A DNA stretch of 19,542 nucleotides from Hadesarchaea archaeon (GCA_030615805.1 JAUWYN010000013.1:1-19542), one strand, 5' to 3'. Positions 1-7,296 are shown, counted from the stretch's first letter. Notes: a model not told the origin generated them from the sequence alone. Numbers and translations: made by a program.

Positions 1-1
1 C

Positions 2-238
2 ATCCACGACTGCATGCTCGCCGACGAACTCGCTGAAAAGGCGGCGGAGAGCGCCCACTCGACCCCTAGCGAGGCCGCAGAAGTGGCGAAGCAGGCCGAC
101 GTCAAGCAGCTGGTCCTCATCCATATCAGCCCGCGCTATGAGGAGGATGCCCCGCTCCTCGAACAGGCACGAAAGATTTTCCCAAACACCGTCGTCGCGC
201 GCGACCTGATGGAGCTAGAAGTTCAGCTTAGAGAATAA
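2..238 (+). CDS. rnz: Ribonuclease Z (tRNA 3' endonuclease), C-terminal part
   Basis: This is the last 78 codons of a gene that begins before the window. RNase Z is a metallo-beta-lactamase-fold enzyme that cuts the 3' trailer from tRNA precursors. The sequence shows the typical C-terminal signature: an alanine-rich helix leading into AHSTPSEAAEVAK, which holds the family's HST metal/catalytic motif, and then VLIHISPRY, the conserved HxSxRY segment. The tail FPNTVVARDLMELEV also fits the family's ending. The frame is open to the left edge, so the start is not visible. It converges on npdG, with about 96 bases between the two stops. The family call is quite secure even from the tail alone; the N-terminal HxHxDH motif lies outside the window. 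Confidence 0.85.
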   Translation: MHDCMLADELAEKAAESAHSTPSEAAEVAKQADVKQLVLIHISPRYEEDAPLLEQARKIFPNTVVARDLMELEVQLRE

Positions 239-334
239 TGGGGCTCAGGTGGAGGTTTAGCTCATCTTGAATCGCGTAACCCTCTTTTCGTCATCGCCCC
301 AACTAATTTAGAATTCCCATGACATTTGAACCTT

Positions 335-985
335 TCAGAGCCCAAAAAATTTAACGCCGACACCCGGTACACGATGGCGGCGCGTGAGCTCGACAAGCAG
401 CGCGGCGACCGGCTCGGTCAAGCGGCTATTTCGCAGCGGGCCCCCATCGATTGCACGTACCTTGGCTATTCGCTCGATGAGCTGCATCGCCTCGCGCTTC
501 GCTTCCGCATCGTCGCCACAGACCACGACATCGCAGTCCAGGGGCTTCTCGACCCGCTGAAGCTGGCGCGCGCCCACGGTGTGGAAAGCCGAGAGCACCC
601 TTACCCCGCGCGGCACGAGCTTCGCGACCTCCTCGGCGGCGGACTCAGCTGGAGGGCACTCGAAAGAAACAGCACCTCCTTCGACCTTAAGCGGGACGAT
701 GACGCTGAGCAGGAGCTTCTGGGGGGTGAGCGCGGGTTTTACCTCATCCATTATTTGCCTCAAACCCTCGAAGGGTACGCTGAGCACGATTACCTCGGCC
801 TCGCGCGCTGCCTCGAGGTTCGTCGTCCCCCGCACGGGCTTGCCCAGTTGCCCGCTCAACTCGCTTGCCACTCGCTCGGCCTTCTCGCGCTGACGGGACC
901 CTATGACGACTTCTTCGCCCGCAAGGACCCAGCGCGCAACCAAACCCCGCCCGAGGTCGCCGGTGCCACCGATGACAGCTATCAT
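335..985 (-). CDS. npdG: NADPH-dependent F420 reductase (F420H2:NADP oxidoreductase)
   Basis: A 216-residue cytoplasmic oxidoreductase that passes hydride between coenzyme F420 and NADP. The N-terminus MIAVIGGTGDLG is the dinucleotide-binding Rossmann loop (about residues 6-12). SRQR at 30-33 fits the NADP 2'-phosphate site of this family. Further on come the conserved VLSVPFE strand and SAFHTVGA, which sits near the F420 site in known Fno structures. The length matches the family (about 210-225). The ATG start is preceded on the minus strand by GGGGG four bases upstream, a plausible ribosome-binding site. The gene is divergent from the small membrane protein at 1049. It implies that this organism makes F420. 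The similarity is clear; direction of flow in the cell is unknown. Confidence 0.9.
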   Translation of the reverse strand: MIAVIGGTGDLGRGLVARWVLAGEEVVIGSRQREKAERVASELSGQLGKPVRGTTNLEAAREAEVIVLSVPFEGLRQIMDEVKPALTPQKLLLSVIVPLKVEGGAVSFECPPAESAAEEVAKLVPRGVRVLSAFHTVGARQLQRVEKPLDCDVVVCGDDAEAKREAMQLIERIAKVRAIDGGPLRNSRLTEPVAALLVELTRRHRVPGVGVKFFGL

Positions 986-1048
986 TTAACCCCCAGCATT
1001 CAGCTCTTCGACAACCCCCAAATACTTGGCGCCCCAAAAGTGCAAGCG

Positions 1049-1432
1049 ATGAAACGAATTCTATTCTGGCTCCTGCCCGTGGTCGATGTCCTTGCCCTGC
1101 GACGGATTTTAAGGTACTACCGCTCGCTGGGGATTCGGGTTCCATGGAGCCACGCTCGCGTGGGTGTGATTGAGCGATGGATCGGCTACCTACCGGCTGG
1201 ATTCGTGATAGGATGGTTTACGGGCTTCTGGATGGCTTTACTGATAGCGTTTGTCATCTTGGCTATTGTTGGGCCGATTGAACTCTACCTGATGCACCGT
1301 GGAGTCAAACCATGGAAATTTTTCAATGGAAAGCCGCCCGAACTCGTGACTAAAATTTTCCTGCTCGAGGGCTACAACGCGATTGGGTACTACTTGTTCG
1401 GAGCCCTGCTCGCGCTGCTGGTCAATATCTGA
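1049..1432 (+). CDS. Small integral membrane protein of unknown function
   Basis: A 127-residue hydrophobic protein that I do not recognise. The frame stays open upstream as far as 326, but that part is antisense to npdG and looks like a shadow, so I take the ATG at 1049; a GTG at 1040 is also possible. There is a short hydrophobic N-terminus with basic residues (RRILRYYR), then a long hydrophobic stretch at about 46-82 that could form two membrane helices, and a last one at 108-126. The loop between them is basic and aromatic (HRGVKPWKFFNGK). Its 3' end overlaps the convergent UPF0201 gene by 11 bases. No strong ribosome-binding site is visible. No catalytic motif is apparent. Confidence 0.6.
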   Translation: MKRILFWLLPVVDVLALRRILRYYRSLGIRVPWSHARVGVIERWIGYLPAGFVIGWFTGFWMALLIAFVILAIVGPIELYLMHRGVKPWKFFNGKPPELVTKIFLLEGYNAIGYYLFGALLALLVNI

Positions 1433-1826
1433 TCTCGCGAATCGGCTCCTCCTCCCGCGTCCGGGGAGCGAGATAATCGATCAAGCGCTCGATGTCCGGG
1501 GCCTCCAGCGTCACGACAATGGGGCCGAGCGGGGACTCGCCTCCGGTGAAACTGACCTTGCTCACGAAGGCGGCCTGTCGGTTAAGCATGAATTGCATCA
1601 CATTACCCCGCCTGCTCTGAAGCATCACCGAGCGGGCTGAGTCGCGAATGGCCTGCTGTCTCAATAGCTGGTGCAATCGATCGAGTGATTCCACGCGGGT
1701 CGATTCCCCCACGAGCGAATTCTCGATCAAGCTGAGCTCAAGCGTTGAAAATATCTGCTTTATCGCGGCCTCGACCTTTTCCCTTGCTTCGGTCGGCTTT
1801 ACCTCCGCCTCGACCCGCAGCCTCAA
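1422..1826 (-). CDS. UPF0201 family protein (archaeal, possible RNA-binding)
   Basis: A 134-residue protein of the archaeal UPF0201 family (COG1931, PH1010-like). Visible family features are the opening VEAEVKPTEAREKVEAAI, the GES..SLD.LH.LLR.Q.I.D.AR segment, LNRQAAFVSKVSF and SPLGPIVVTLEAPD near the C-terminus. Function is not established; structures resemble RNA-binding folds. The ATG overlaps the end of the upstream UPF0200 gene (ATGA-type overlap at 1823-1826), so the two are translationally coupled. Some archaea carry the two as one fused protein (annotated as UPF0200/UPF0201), which supports a shared role. It is the last gene of the minus-strand cluster. Confidence 0.85.
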   Translation of the reverse strand: MRLRVEAEVKPTEAREKVEAAIKQIFSTLELSLIENSLVGESTRVESLDRLHQLLRQQAIRDSARSVMLQSRRGNVMQFMLNRQAAFVSKVSFTGGESPLGPIVVTLEAPDIERLIDYLAPRTREEEPIREIRY

Positions 1827-2389
1827 GCCTTGCCACCAACCACCTTTTCGAAGAGCCCAATCACGCGCTCATGAAGTTCCTCAAGCGTTCCCTCGTTCAC
1901 AATGATAAAATTTGCGAGCGCGAGTGCCTCCCCCAGTCCCCAGCCGAGCTCACGGCGGTCCTTCTCTCGAAATGATTCTAAACTCATCACATCGTCGACT
2001 CGCCCTCGGGAAGCGACGCGGGAATAACGGATGCGTTCGTTCGCCCAAATCGCGAGCAAATGAAAACTATCGCCGAAGGAGCGACGGAACTCGTCAACCT
2101 CAGCCATGCTCCGAATTCCATCGACGACGACTGCCCGTTTTCCTTTTCCCCGGGACTCGATCAATGAGACACATCGCTTGGCAATCGCGCCCAAGCCCTC
2201 GTGCTTCCTGAACTCGTTCGCGACCGCTGCGACAGTCGACTCGTTGATCTCCTGGCCCCGGCGCTTGACCTCCTCCCAGACAACGTCACCCATCCGAACG
2301 CTCGGGACATCAAATTCAGCGAGGGCCTTGGCCACCTCTGTCTTCCCCGAGCCGTGCAAGCCGACGATGCCGATTACCTCGAGCGCCAT
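1823..2389 (-). CDS. UPF0200 family P-loop kinase-like protein
   Basis: A 188-residue predicted nucleotide kinase. The Walker A loop GLHGSGKT is at about residues 10-17. It is followed by VRMGDVVWEEV, the conserved Q/EIN segment, VVVDGIRSMAEVDEFR (a lid-like DGIRS motif typical of UPF0200) and SRGRVDDV. It resembles dephospho-CoA or adenylate kinases, but the archaeal dephospho-CoA kinase is thought to belong to a different family, so the substrate is unknown. The start codon shares its A with the TAA stop of the Lrp-like gene (TAATG), and its 3' end overlaps UPF0201 by 4 bases. All three are therefore one operon. Confidence 0.88.
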   Translation of the reverse strand: MALEVIGIVGLHGSGKTEVAKALAEFDVPSVRMGDVVWEEVKRRGQEINESTVAAVANEFRKHEGLGAIAKRCVSLIESRGKGKRAVVVDGIRSMAEVDEFRRSFGDSFHLLAIWANERIRYSRVASRGRVDDVMSLESFREKDRRELGWGLGEALALANFIIVNEGTLEELHERVIGLFEKVVGGKA

Positions 2390-2622
2390 TACAATTCGAC
2401 CACAATCAGCGTCGTAGTGTTGGTGATGCCTGGAATGCCTCGAATGTCACCAAATATCGCCTTGGTCAACTTCTCGAGCGAGTCGACCTCAATTCGGGCG
2501 ACGATGTCATAGGGCCCCGCGACTGCCTCCGCTTTTTTGACTCCCTCGATGGCATTGATCTTCCGGAAGACCTCTGCCGCCTTCCCAGGTTCGGCAGAAA
2601 TCAAGCTGTACGCGTTCACCAT
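2389..2622 (-). CDS. Stand-alone Lrp/AsnC effector-binding (RAM) domain protein
   Basis: A 77-residue protein made only of the regulator-of-amino-acid-metabolism domain of Lrp/AsnC proteins, with no helix-turn-helix. The pattern AYSLISAEPGKAAEVFRKINAIEGV, AEAVAGPYDIVARIEVDS and IPGITNTTTLIVVEL is typical: a beta-alpha-beta fold with the conserved GxYD ligand-loop region. Such domains form dimers or octamers that bind amino acids or modulate partner regulators. The ATG is preceded on the minus strand by GGAGGTGG about seven bases away, a strong ribosome-binding site. It heads a tight three-gene run with UPF0200 and UPF0201 and lies 68 bases after the GlmM-like gene. What it senses is unknown. 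Confidence 0.85.
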   Translation of the reverse strand: MVNAYSLISAEPGKAAEVFRKINAIEGVKKAEAVAGPYDIVARIEVDSLEKLTKAIFGDIRGIPGITNTTTLIVVEL

Positions 2623-2690
2623 TCGCCCACCTCCACACTCATTTCTGCGGCTTGATTTAAAACCCCTCGCCTCAAGAAAAATTCAAATTA

Positions 2691-3980
2691 TCATTTACCT
2701 TTTAAAAACTCATGGGTGCCTCGAAGCCCCACTTCTTTGAGTGTCTCTAGCTCCGCTTCCGTGCGCCCCTCCACTACCAACCTTGCCTTCGGCTCGGTGC
2801 CTGAAACCCGCACGAGGATCCAGCTCCCATTCTGGCGGTTGACGCGAATCCCGTCTATGTCGAGCACGTCGCGAACCTCACCAACATTCTCGAGCAAGTA
2901 CTTCCGAATGCCCTGCATGAACTCCTCCTTCCGCTCCTCGGGGCACGCGAAATCTTCGGAATACATCGGGTAATCGGGCACGTTAGCTGCGAAGATCTTT
3001 GAAAGTGGCTTTCGCTGGAGGGACATGACCTCAAGCATTTTTGCCGCCACCAGCGCCCCATCTGCCCAAGCCCCGAATCCCGGGAAAATCAGCTTCCCCG
3101 GCTCGCCCGCAAAGCAGGTACCGTGTTCGAGCATCGCGGCAGAATAGTTGCCGAGCGCAGTCCTGAAGGTCCGTCCTCCAGCCCGGGCCACGACTTCCTC
3201 GATCGCGACCGAAGTGTTGACGCTCGTCACGATTGCCCCCCCTCCTTTGGTTTCGACTGCGCGCTTGGCGAAGAGTGCAATGAGTGCATCGTGCTTCACG
3301 AAGTTCCCCCGCTCGTCGACTACCGCAACTCGATCTGCATCACCATCGTGCGCTATACCTAGATCGGCTCCAACCTCACGAACGGTTAGCATGAGGTCCT
3401 CCAAATTCCAGGGCTGGGGCTCGGAGGGGTGGCCTGGGAAGTGACCATCGAGGTGGGAATTCAGCGTCACCACCTTACACCCAAGCTCGCGAAGTAGCAA
3501 GGGGGTGGTTACCGCCCCCACACCATTGGCGCAGTCAACGACAACCTTAAAACCTCGCCTCACTTTGACCACACGTTCGATCGCCCCGAGGTAGCTAGGG
3601 ATCGCATCGTAACGCTGCATGGAACCCAGCGAGTCCCAGCTCGCGCGTTTCACCTGCCTTTCAAATATAAGTTCCTCCAACTTTAGCTCCTCCTCGGGTA
3701 GGAACTCCATGCCATCCGAGCGGTAGAGCGCGATGCCGTTGTCCGGTGGTGGATTGTGCGAAGCGGTAATGTTCGCTCCAGCCTTGGCGCCGAGCTCTCG
3801 GACGGTGAAAGCGACGCAAGGCGAGGGCACCAACCCCACATCAATCACATCGCACCCCCCAGCAAGCGCGCCGGCCACAAACGCATGCTGCAGCATCTCG
3901 CCCGAGGTTCGAGCATCTCGCCCCACGACGATTTTTCCTTCGCCCACGTAGCTCGCGAGCGCCTGCCCGAGCTTCAGCAT
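2691..3980 (-). CDS. glmM: Phosphoglucosamine mutase/phosphohexomutase, translated from internal Met25 (N-terminus cut off by a TGA)
   Basis: Alpha-D-phosphohexomutase superfamily; the likely reaction is glucosamine-6-P to glucosamine-1-P, or the mannose/glucose equivalents. In the 429-residue frame the phosphoserine loop TASHNPPPDNG has its Ser at about 74, the metal loop DGDADR is at 212-217, the sugar loop is GEPGKLIFPGFGAW and the phosphate loop RVSGTEPKARLVVEG is near the C-terminus. Length fits the family only when the 24 codons upstream of 3980 are added, and those are interrupted by a stop (see next entry). Translation from Met25 could use the GGAG just upstream, but that product would lack the conserved first strand. 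It is followed by a T-rich stretch (minus strand, around 2680). Substrate preference cannot be decided from the sequence. Confidence 0.8.
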   Translation of the reverse strand: MLKLGQALASYVGEGKIVVGRDARTSGEMLQHAFVAGALAGGCDVIDVGLVPSPCVAFTVRELGAKAGANITASHNPPPDNGIALYRSDGMEFLPEEELKLEELIFERQVKRASWDSLGSMQRYDAIPSYLGAIERVVKVRRGFKVVVDCANGVGAVTTPLLLRELGCKVVTLNSHLDGHFPGHPSEPQPWNLEDLMLTVREVGADLGIAHDGDADRVAVVDERGNFVKHDALIALFAKRAVETKGGGAIVTSVNTSVAIEEVVARAGGRTFRTALGNYSAAMLEHGTCFAGEPGKLIFPGFGAWADGALVAAKMLEVMSLQRKPLSKIFAANVPDYPMYSEDFACPEERKEEFMQGIRKYLLENVGEVRDVLDIDGIRVNRQNGSWILVRVSGTEPKARLVVEGRTEAELETLKEVGLRGTHEFLKGK

Positions 3981-4052
3981 GAGCTCCGGCGTGACCTTCG
4001 TCGCTATGGGGCCACGAATTCACCGCGTGCCGAAGAGCTGCTTTTCGCGCAT
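3981..4052 (-). pseudogene. glmM: Detached 5' end of glmM with in-frame TGA at codon 11
   Basis: Reading the minus strand from the ATG at 4052-4050 gives MREKQLFGTR, then TGA (4022-4020), then IRGPIATKVTPEL running straight into the downstream frame at 3980. The family has FGTxGIRG here, so the TGA replaces the expected glycine; a single G-to-T change from GGA would explain it. The start is preceded by GAGGA, which lies in the AOR end copy of the attachment repeat. TGA is an ordinary stop elsewhere in this window (AOR, npdG, the homocysteine gene), so general recoding is not supported. It is either a true nonsense mutation next to the insertion or a sequencing error. Confidence 0.75.
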
Positions 4053-4095
4053 ATCATTCCTCAAACAACTTGGGTAACCCAAACTCTTCTAGCTT
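4047..4095. repeat. attL: left 49-bp attachment repeat
   Basis: This segment matches 10307-10355 at 48 of 49 positions (A at 4065 against G at 10325). It contains the start codon of glmM, a copy of the AOR stop and last 13 codons on the minus strand, and on the plus strand the linker frame of the integrase. The centre is a 13-base palindrome, TTGGGTAACCCAA (4071-4083), a possible strand-exchange site. GC-rich host sequence lies to its left and AT-rich element sequence to its right. Confidence 0.9.
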
Positions 4096-4942
4096 AACTG
4101 CTTTTTCTAACTTATGCAGAGTAGATTTGCAACTAAGTGAACCTACAACCAAACAACATATCTCTAGGATAAGACGATTTCTTAACCATATAGGAAAAGA
4201 ACCTCAAGATGTAACCTATGCAGACATTCAGAGTTTCCTAGCAGAACTCCAGACCAATCCTTCAAATATAATCAATAGAGATGTCGAAAGAATAAGTCCA
4301 TCAACTTACGCGAACTGGGTTAAAAGTTTTAAGCGATACTTCAGGGACTTTCTGCATAAGGAAGAACTGGTTAGAAGCTTTAAACTTCCAGAGATGGTCT
4401 TTCAATTCACGAAAATATCATCCAAAGACGAACTACAAAAAGCCTACTCAGTGTTAAAGAAGAAAGTAGAGAAAGCAATATTTCTGATGTATGCTACCAG
4501 CTCCTTGAGGCGCAACACTCTCTTGAATCTCAGAATAGCTGATGTGGACTTTTCTATGAGGTGCATAATGCCCAGTATTAATGGCTCTAGGACCAAGAGA
4601 ACCAACTTCACATTTTACAACGATGAAACTCAACTAGCGTTGGAAGATTACTTGGCTACTAAGAAGGACTTAAACCCTGAATCTAAACTCTTTGACTATA
4701 CTGGAGCCAAGTTAAAGACGATGTTTAAGCGAATTGAAAGAAAGACAGGAATCCATCTTAGCCCTCAAAGTCTAAGAAAATGGTTCTGTTCTGAGTTAGC
4801 CTCTAAGAACATATCTGACTCTTACATTGACTTCTTTGCAGGTCGAACACCTAAATCAGTTTTAGCTAAGCACTACCTCGATTACAGTCCAGAGAAGCTA
4901 AAGCAAATCTACGATGGGGCTAGGTTGAAAGTCCTATCCTAG
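4070..4942 (+). CDS. Tyrosine recombinase/integrase, catalytic part: int(C)
   Basis: 290 codons from a TTG that is probably not a genuine start but an ordinary Leu codon of the intact gene. A SAM-like core-binding domain spans about 20-105 (KQHISRIRRFLNHIGKEPQDVT, TYANWVKSFKRYFRDF). The catalytic domain follows: SLRRNTLLNLR with the first Arg at 147, a Lys near 176 (SRTKRTNF), SPQSLRKWF with the second Arg at 236, FFAGRTPKSVLAKHY with Tyr269 as likely nucleophile. The family's usual box II His residues are replaced, as is common in archaeal SSV/pNOB8-type integrases. The 5' end lies inside attL. Joined in silico to int(N) at the right end, the frame is continuous and gives 360 residues. In the integrated state it lacks its own N-terminus and promoter. 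Confidence 0.88.
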   Translation: MGNPNSSSLTAFSNLCRVDLQLSEPTTKQHISRIRRFLNHIGKEPQDVTYADIQSFLAELQTNPSNIINRDVERISPSTYANWVKSFKRYFRDFLHKEELVRSFKLPEMVFQFTKISSKDELQKAYSVLKKKVEKAIFLMYATSSLRRNTLLNLRIADVDFSMRCIMPSINGSRTKRTNFTFYNDETQLALEDYLATKKDLNPESKLFDYTGAKLKTMFKRIERKTGIHLSPQSLRKWFCSELASKNISDSYIDFFAGRTPKSVLAKHYLDYSPEKLKQIYDGARLKVLS

Positions 4943-4943
4943 T

Positions 4944-4999
4944 CATATATTTATGGTTTTAAACTAAATCTAAGCGTGTAGTTTAGATAAACATGGTGA
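4944..4999 (+). promoter_or_regulatory. Possible promoter, inverted repeat and RBS before the 309-residue membrane protein gene
   Basis: The 61-base gap after int(C) holds an AT-rich TATA-like stretch (CATATATTTATGG, 4944-4956). It also has a 7-base inverted repeat, TAAACTA (4960-4966) and TAGTTTA (4979-4985), with 12 bases between the arms. GGTGA at 4995-4999 lies four bases before the ATG at 5004. The repeat lies between TATA and start, where an operator would block transcription. This is suggestive only. Confidence 0.4.
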
Positions 5000-5003
5000 A
5001 AAT

Positions 5004-5933
5004 ATGTCAGATGAAAAAGCACGAAAACTTTTATTAAGAAATTATCCAGAGTTAGCACATCCCAGAACTTATGAGACAATTGAAGACTTTGTAGACGACT
5101 ACTCGCACGATGAAGGTCTATCGAATAAGCTTGCGAGTTTGTCTCTCGTGTTAATGCTTTTTAGTTTTTATCCAGCCTTAGCTGCAGCAATTTACTTTAT
5201 AACATTTGCGATAGGAATTGTTATTGGTATGGCTGTATTTATAGCTGGAATCGGAGCAATGTTATATTCCGCAAAAATTGACAGACGTCTCCACAAAGAT
5301 GGTTGGATAATCTTTCCCTTGTATCGGGCGTATAAACAACTGGTGGGAAATACTATTACAATTAAGAAGATAGATGCGGCAGAAAGAGGTATTGGGTTAG
5401 CTACGCGTCATCTCGGAAATACCGTTGACCGAATAAGGAAAACGATTAATTATGAACAAGGCGATTTTTTCCGCTCGAGAGAATACAACCTTTTAAATAG
5501 AACAAATGAATGCTTGCGAAAGAGAATTTACCCCGCAATATCTGACAAAAACAAAGCTGAACATGTTAGGGATTATTTAGAAGGGATTATCATGGGGTTT
5601 ATAAATTTTGACCAAGGTAAATTAAGTAGAACCTTAAAAGATATTTATAATGATGAAAAATTTGAGGAGAAAGAAGTTGAAATTAAAGGATTGAGGGGAT
5701 ATAAAGATAAAGTCAAAGAGTGTATTTCTAGCGTTTGGCGAGGTCTAGGGCACTTGTGGAGCGAAAATCTTCTTTTTAATGCGATGGTCAAGTTTGTTGT
5801 TATTTCAAGTATAACAGTGTTTTTCCTATGGATGGGTAGCATTTTGATTGGTTATGAACTATCCCCCACGCTCATAGGTATTGTGCTGGCGCCAATTTCA
5901 ATAATTATTGTAGCAACAAGTCGCAGAAAATAA
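5004..5933 (+). CDS. Element membrane protein, unknown function (309 aa)
   Basis: Not recognised. The N-terminal 40 residues are charged and soluble. A very hydrophobic stretch at about 44-90 probably forms two membrane helices. A long basic, helical soluble middle region (about 95-260) follows, with many Lys, Arg and Glu residues and a KxEEKEVEIKGLRGYKDK segment. Two more helices sit at about 262-282 and 285-305, ending in a basic tail. The layout, helical hairpins at both ends around a cytoplasmic-looking middle, is unlike a transporter. The base composition is AT-rich like the rest of the element. The ATG has GGTGA four bases upstream. It is the first gene after int(C) on the same strand and could be read with it or from its own promoter. 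Confidence 0.75.
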   Translation: MSDEKARKLLLRNYPELAHPRTYETIEDFVDDYSHDEGLSNKLASLSLVLMLFSFYPALAAAIYFITFAIGIVIGMAVFIAGIGAMLYSAKIDRRLHKDGWIIFPLYRAYKQLVGNTITIKKIDAAERGIGLATRHLGNTVDRIRKTINYEQGDFFRSREYNLLNRTNECLRKRIYPAISDKNKAEHVRDYLEGIIMGFINFDQGKLSRTLKDIYNDEKFEEKEVEIKGLRGYKDKVKECISSVWRGLGHLWSENLLFNAMVKFVVISSITVFFLWMGSILIGYELSPTLIGIVLAPISIIIVATSRRK

Positions 5934-6206
5934 TTGTTAATAGGTTGAATCTAGTTCTCCCTAAGAACGAATTAAGCTGAAATACCCCCACCTCCTCGGG
6001 GTATCTCCTCTTTCATACCTCTTTCGAGAGAGGGGTGACTGAAAGTAATCTCAATTCTAGCTATTTGCAAAGTATCAGGGGGTATTCTTACTGCTTTCAT
6101 AAACTCTGAGATTGAGCTTTCTATCTCCAATATTAGAAGACTTCTTAGGTGTTTTGAGTTAGCTGTAACTTATGTATTTGTTCGACAGCATATCTGCGAT
6201 TAAAAT
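5934..6206. terminator. Gene-free stretch between convergent genes, with hairpins
   Basis: The 273 bases separate two convergent genes. Two hairpins are visible: ATACCCC (5982-5988) with GGGGTAT (5998-6004), loop of 9 bases; and CCTCT (6018-6022) with AGAGG (6029-6033). They could help terminate transcription from either side, though archaeal terminators usually depend on T-runs, which are weak here. An 18-base stretch at 6061 resembles one at 7138 (CTATTTGCAAAGTATCAG against a copy with small insertions). I find no gene here. Confidence 0.4.
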
Positions 6207-7004
6207 TTACTTAGGATGTGTACTCCTATCGTCTCCCCACATCTCTTCAAAACGCTTTACTAGCCGATTTATTAACAGCGGGTTATTAGTCCATATGCCT
6301 GCATCGTAATTCGTTTCTAAGCTATCTGAGGTCAAATCTGCTCCAAACAAAAGTTCTTTTCTATCGATTACTAACATTCTGTTATGCAACAGTGGGCATA
6401 ACTTGATTTTGTCTTTACCTACTAAACCTAAAAGTCTACTAAAAGCTTCCGTTACTCTTTTGGGACCAGATGGCTTGTGTGTAATTATCCTAAATTCAAT
6501 TCCTCTTTTCCTCGCATCTGCAATTTTATCTAATGATACAGTGTCAATCCATGCTGCTATTAAAATCTCCTCTTCAGCTTTCATAAGCATTTCATCAATT
6601 TTTAAATGTAGAGTCCTTTCTTCGGACGATGTTAAATATATTTCATGTTTAACACCCTTTATCTCCTCTATTGCTTTCGCAAAAGCTTGAGCAAGTTCGA
6701 TGGACGGTTTCCCCGATGATTTCTTAATTTCCTCGATGGTTGGGCCAAACTCCTCTTGTACTTTTTGTAGTATGAAGTGAGGGATAAGGCCCATCATAAT
6801 CCAATCGATAGCGCTGCCTCTAAGTTCACCGTTTGAATCAACATTTGTGATACTATCTACTTGCTCGCCCATCCATGGACTTGAGTCTTTCCAAGCCGCT
6901 TTTAAATACCCGCAAAGTTCAGTCCCTAGCGCTCTAGCCTCTGGATGTTTTTCTGTATATTTTTTCCAGAATGCATCCCACCTCTTTTCTTCACTCATCT
7001 TCAT
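6207..7004 (-). CDS. PLD-like domain protein with degenerate HKD motif
   Basis: 265 residues. The first 110 are helical and unrecognised. Residues about 120-258 form a single phospholipase-D-like domain: HEIYLTSSEERTLHLKIDEMLMKAEEEILIAAWI, then RGIEFRIITHK, then LLHNRMLVIDRKELLFGADLTSDSLETNYDAGI. In active PLD nucleases and lipases the motif is HxKx4D with a following GSxN. Here it is H207-N-R209-x4-D214, with GADLT in place of GSANL and NYD in place of NxE. The catalytic Lys is thus Arg and the Ser/Asn pair is changed. The domain may bind nucleic acid or ligand without cutting, as the PLD-like sensor domain of TrmB regulators does. The ATG start is the outer of two (MKM). It faces the membrane protein gene at 5004 convergently. 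Confidence 0.75.
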   Translation of the reverse strand: MKMSEEKRWDAFWKKYTEKHPEARALGTELCGYLKAAWKDSSPWMGEQVDSITNVDSNGELRGSAIDWIMMGLIPHFILQKVQEEFGPTIEEIKKSSGKPSIELAQAFAKAIEEIKGVKHEIYLTSSEERTLHLKIDEMLMKAEEEILIAAWIDTVSLDKIADARKRGIEFRIITHKPSGPKRVTEAFSRLLGLVGKDKIKLCPLLHNRMLVIDRKELLFGADLTSDSLETNYDAGIWTNNPLLINRLVKRFEEMWGDDRSTHPK

Positions 7005-7242
7005 CGCCTAGAGTCCTAACTTTTTTATTACAAATATACTAAGTACAACCTGCCTTAAAAATAAACATAATAATGGATTTCAGTCTTATGGGTCAAAGGG
7101 ATAAAACAACACAGGTTTGAAAATGCTATAAAACCCACTATTTGCACAAAGTATCCAGCCCAATTCAGAACACTATCAGGAGGTTGCTTCTCAGAGCCTC
7201 TAGCTTGAAGATTATAGGAGTTTAAGGGCTATTTCTATCGGT
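7005..7242. other. Gene-free stretch upstream of the PLD-like gene
   Basis: AT-rich sequence that should hold the minus-strand promoter of the PLD-like gene. AT-rich stretches occur at about 7020-7075, but I cannot choose one TATA box with confidence. The second copy of the CTATTTGCA...AAGTATC...AG motif lies at 7138-7158. No coding potential is visible until the integrase remnant begins near 7243. Confidence 0.35.
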
Positions 7243-7296
7243 TCTGAGGGGCTAAAGGGGATATACAACAAGGCTAAGTTGGAAGTTCTTTCCTAA
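7243..7296 (+). pseudogene. Remnant of a second integrase 3' end
   Basis: Translation of the plus strand to the TAA at 7294-7296 gives SEGLKGIYNKAKLEVLS and stop. The resident integrase ends PEKLKQIYDGARLKVLS and stop. Nine of the last 15 residues match, and most of the others are similar. The frame upstream (from a TAG at 7201) no longer aligns, so only the last 17 or so codons remain. The remnant overlaps the end of the minus-strand membrane protein gene by 4 bases. It most likely records an older related element or a recombination that brought in the neighbouring genes. Confidence 0.7.

Noticed and set aside
326..1048. Long plus-strand open frame in front of the small membrane protein
   Set aside because: It is antisense to npdG, whose family match is strong, and its translation has no family features; only the part from 1049 looks like a real protein.
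4020..4022. Selenocysteine or a reassigned TGA in glmM
   Set aside because: The family residue is glycine, not cysteine or selenocysteine, and TGA ends several other genes in this window, so reassignment is not supported.
3756..4097. Plus-strand frame crossing attL
   Set aside because: It is mostly antisense to glmM and only runs into the repeat by chance; the integrase frame is a different one.
6061..7158. Pair of similar 18-21 base stretches (6061 and 7138) as an insertion sequence or second att pair
   Set aside because: They differ by small insertions, are short, and the DNA beside them shows no transposase or continued similarity.
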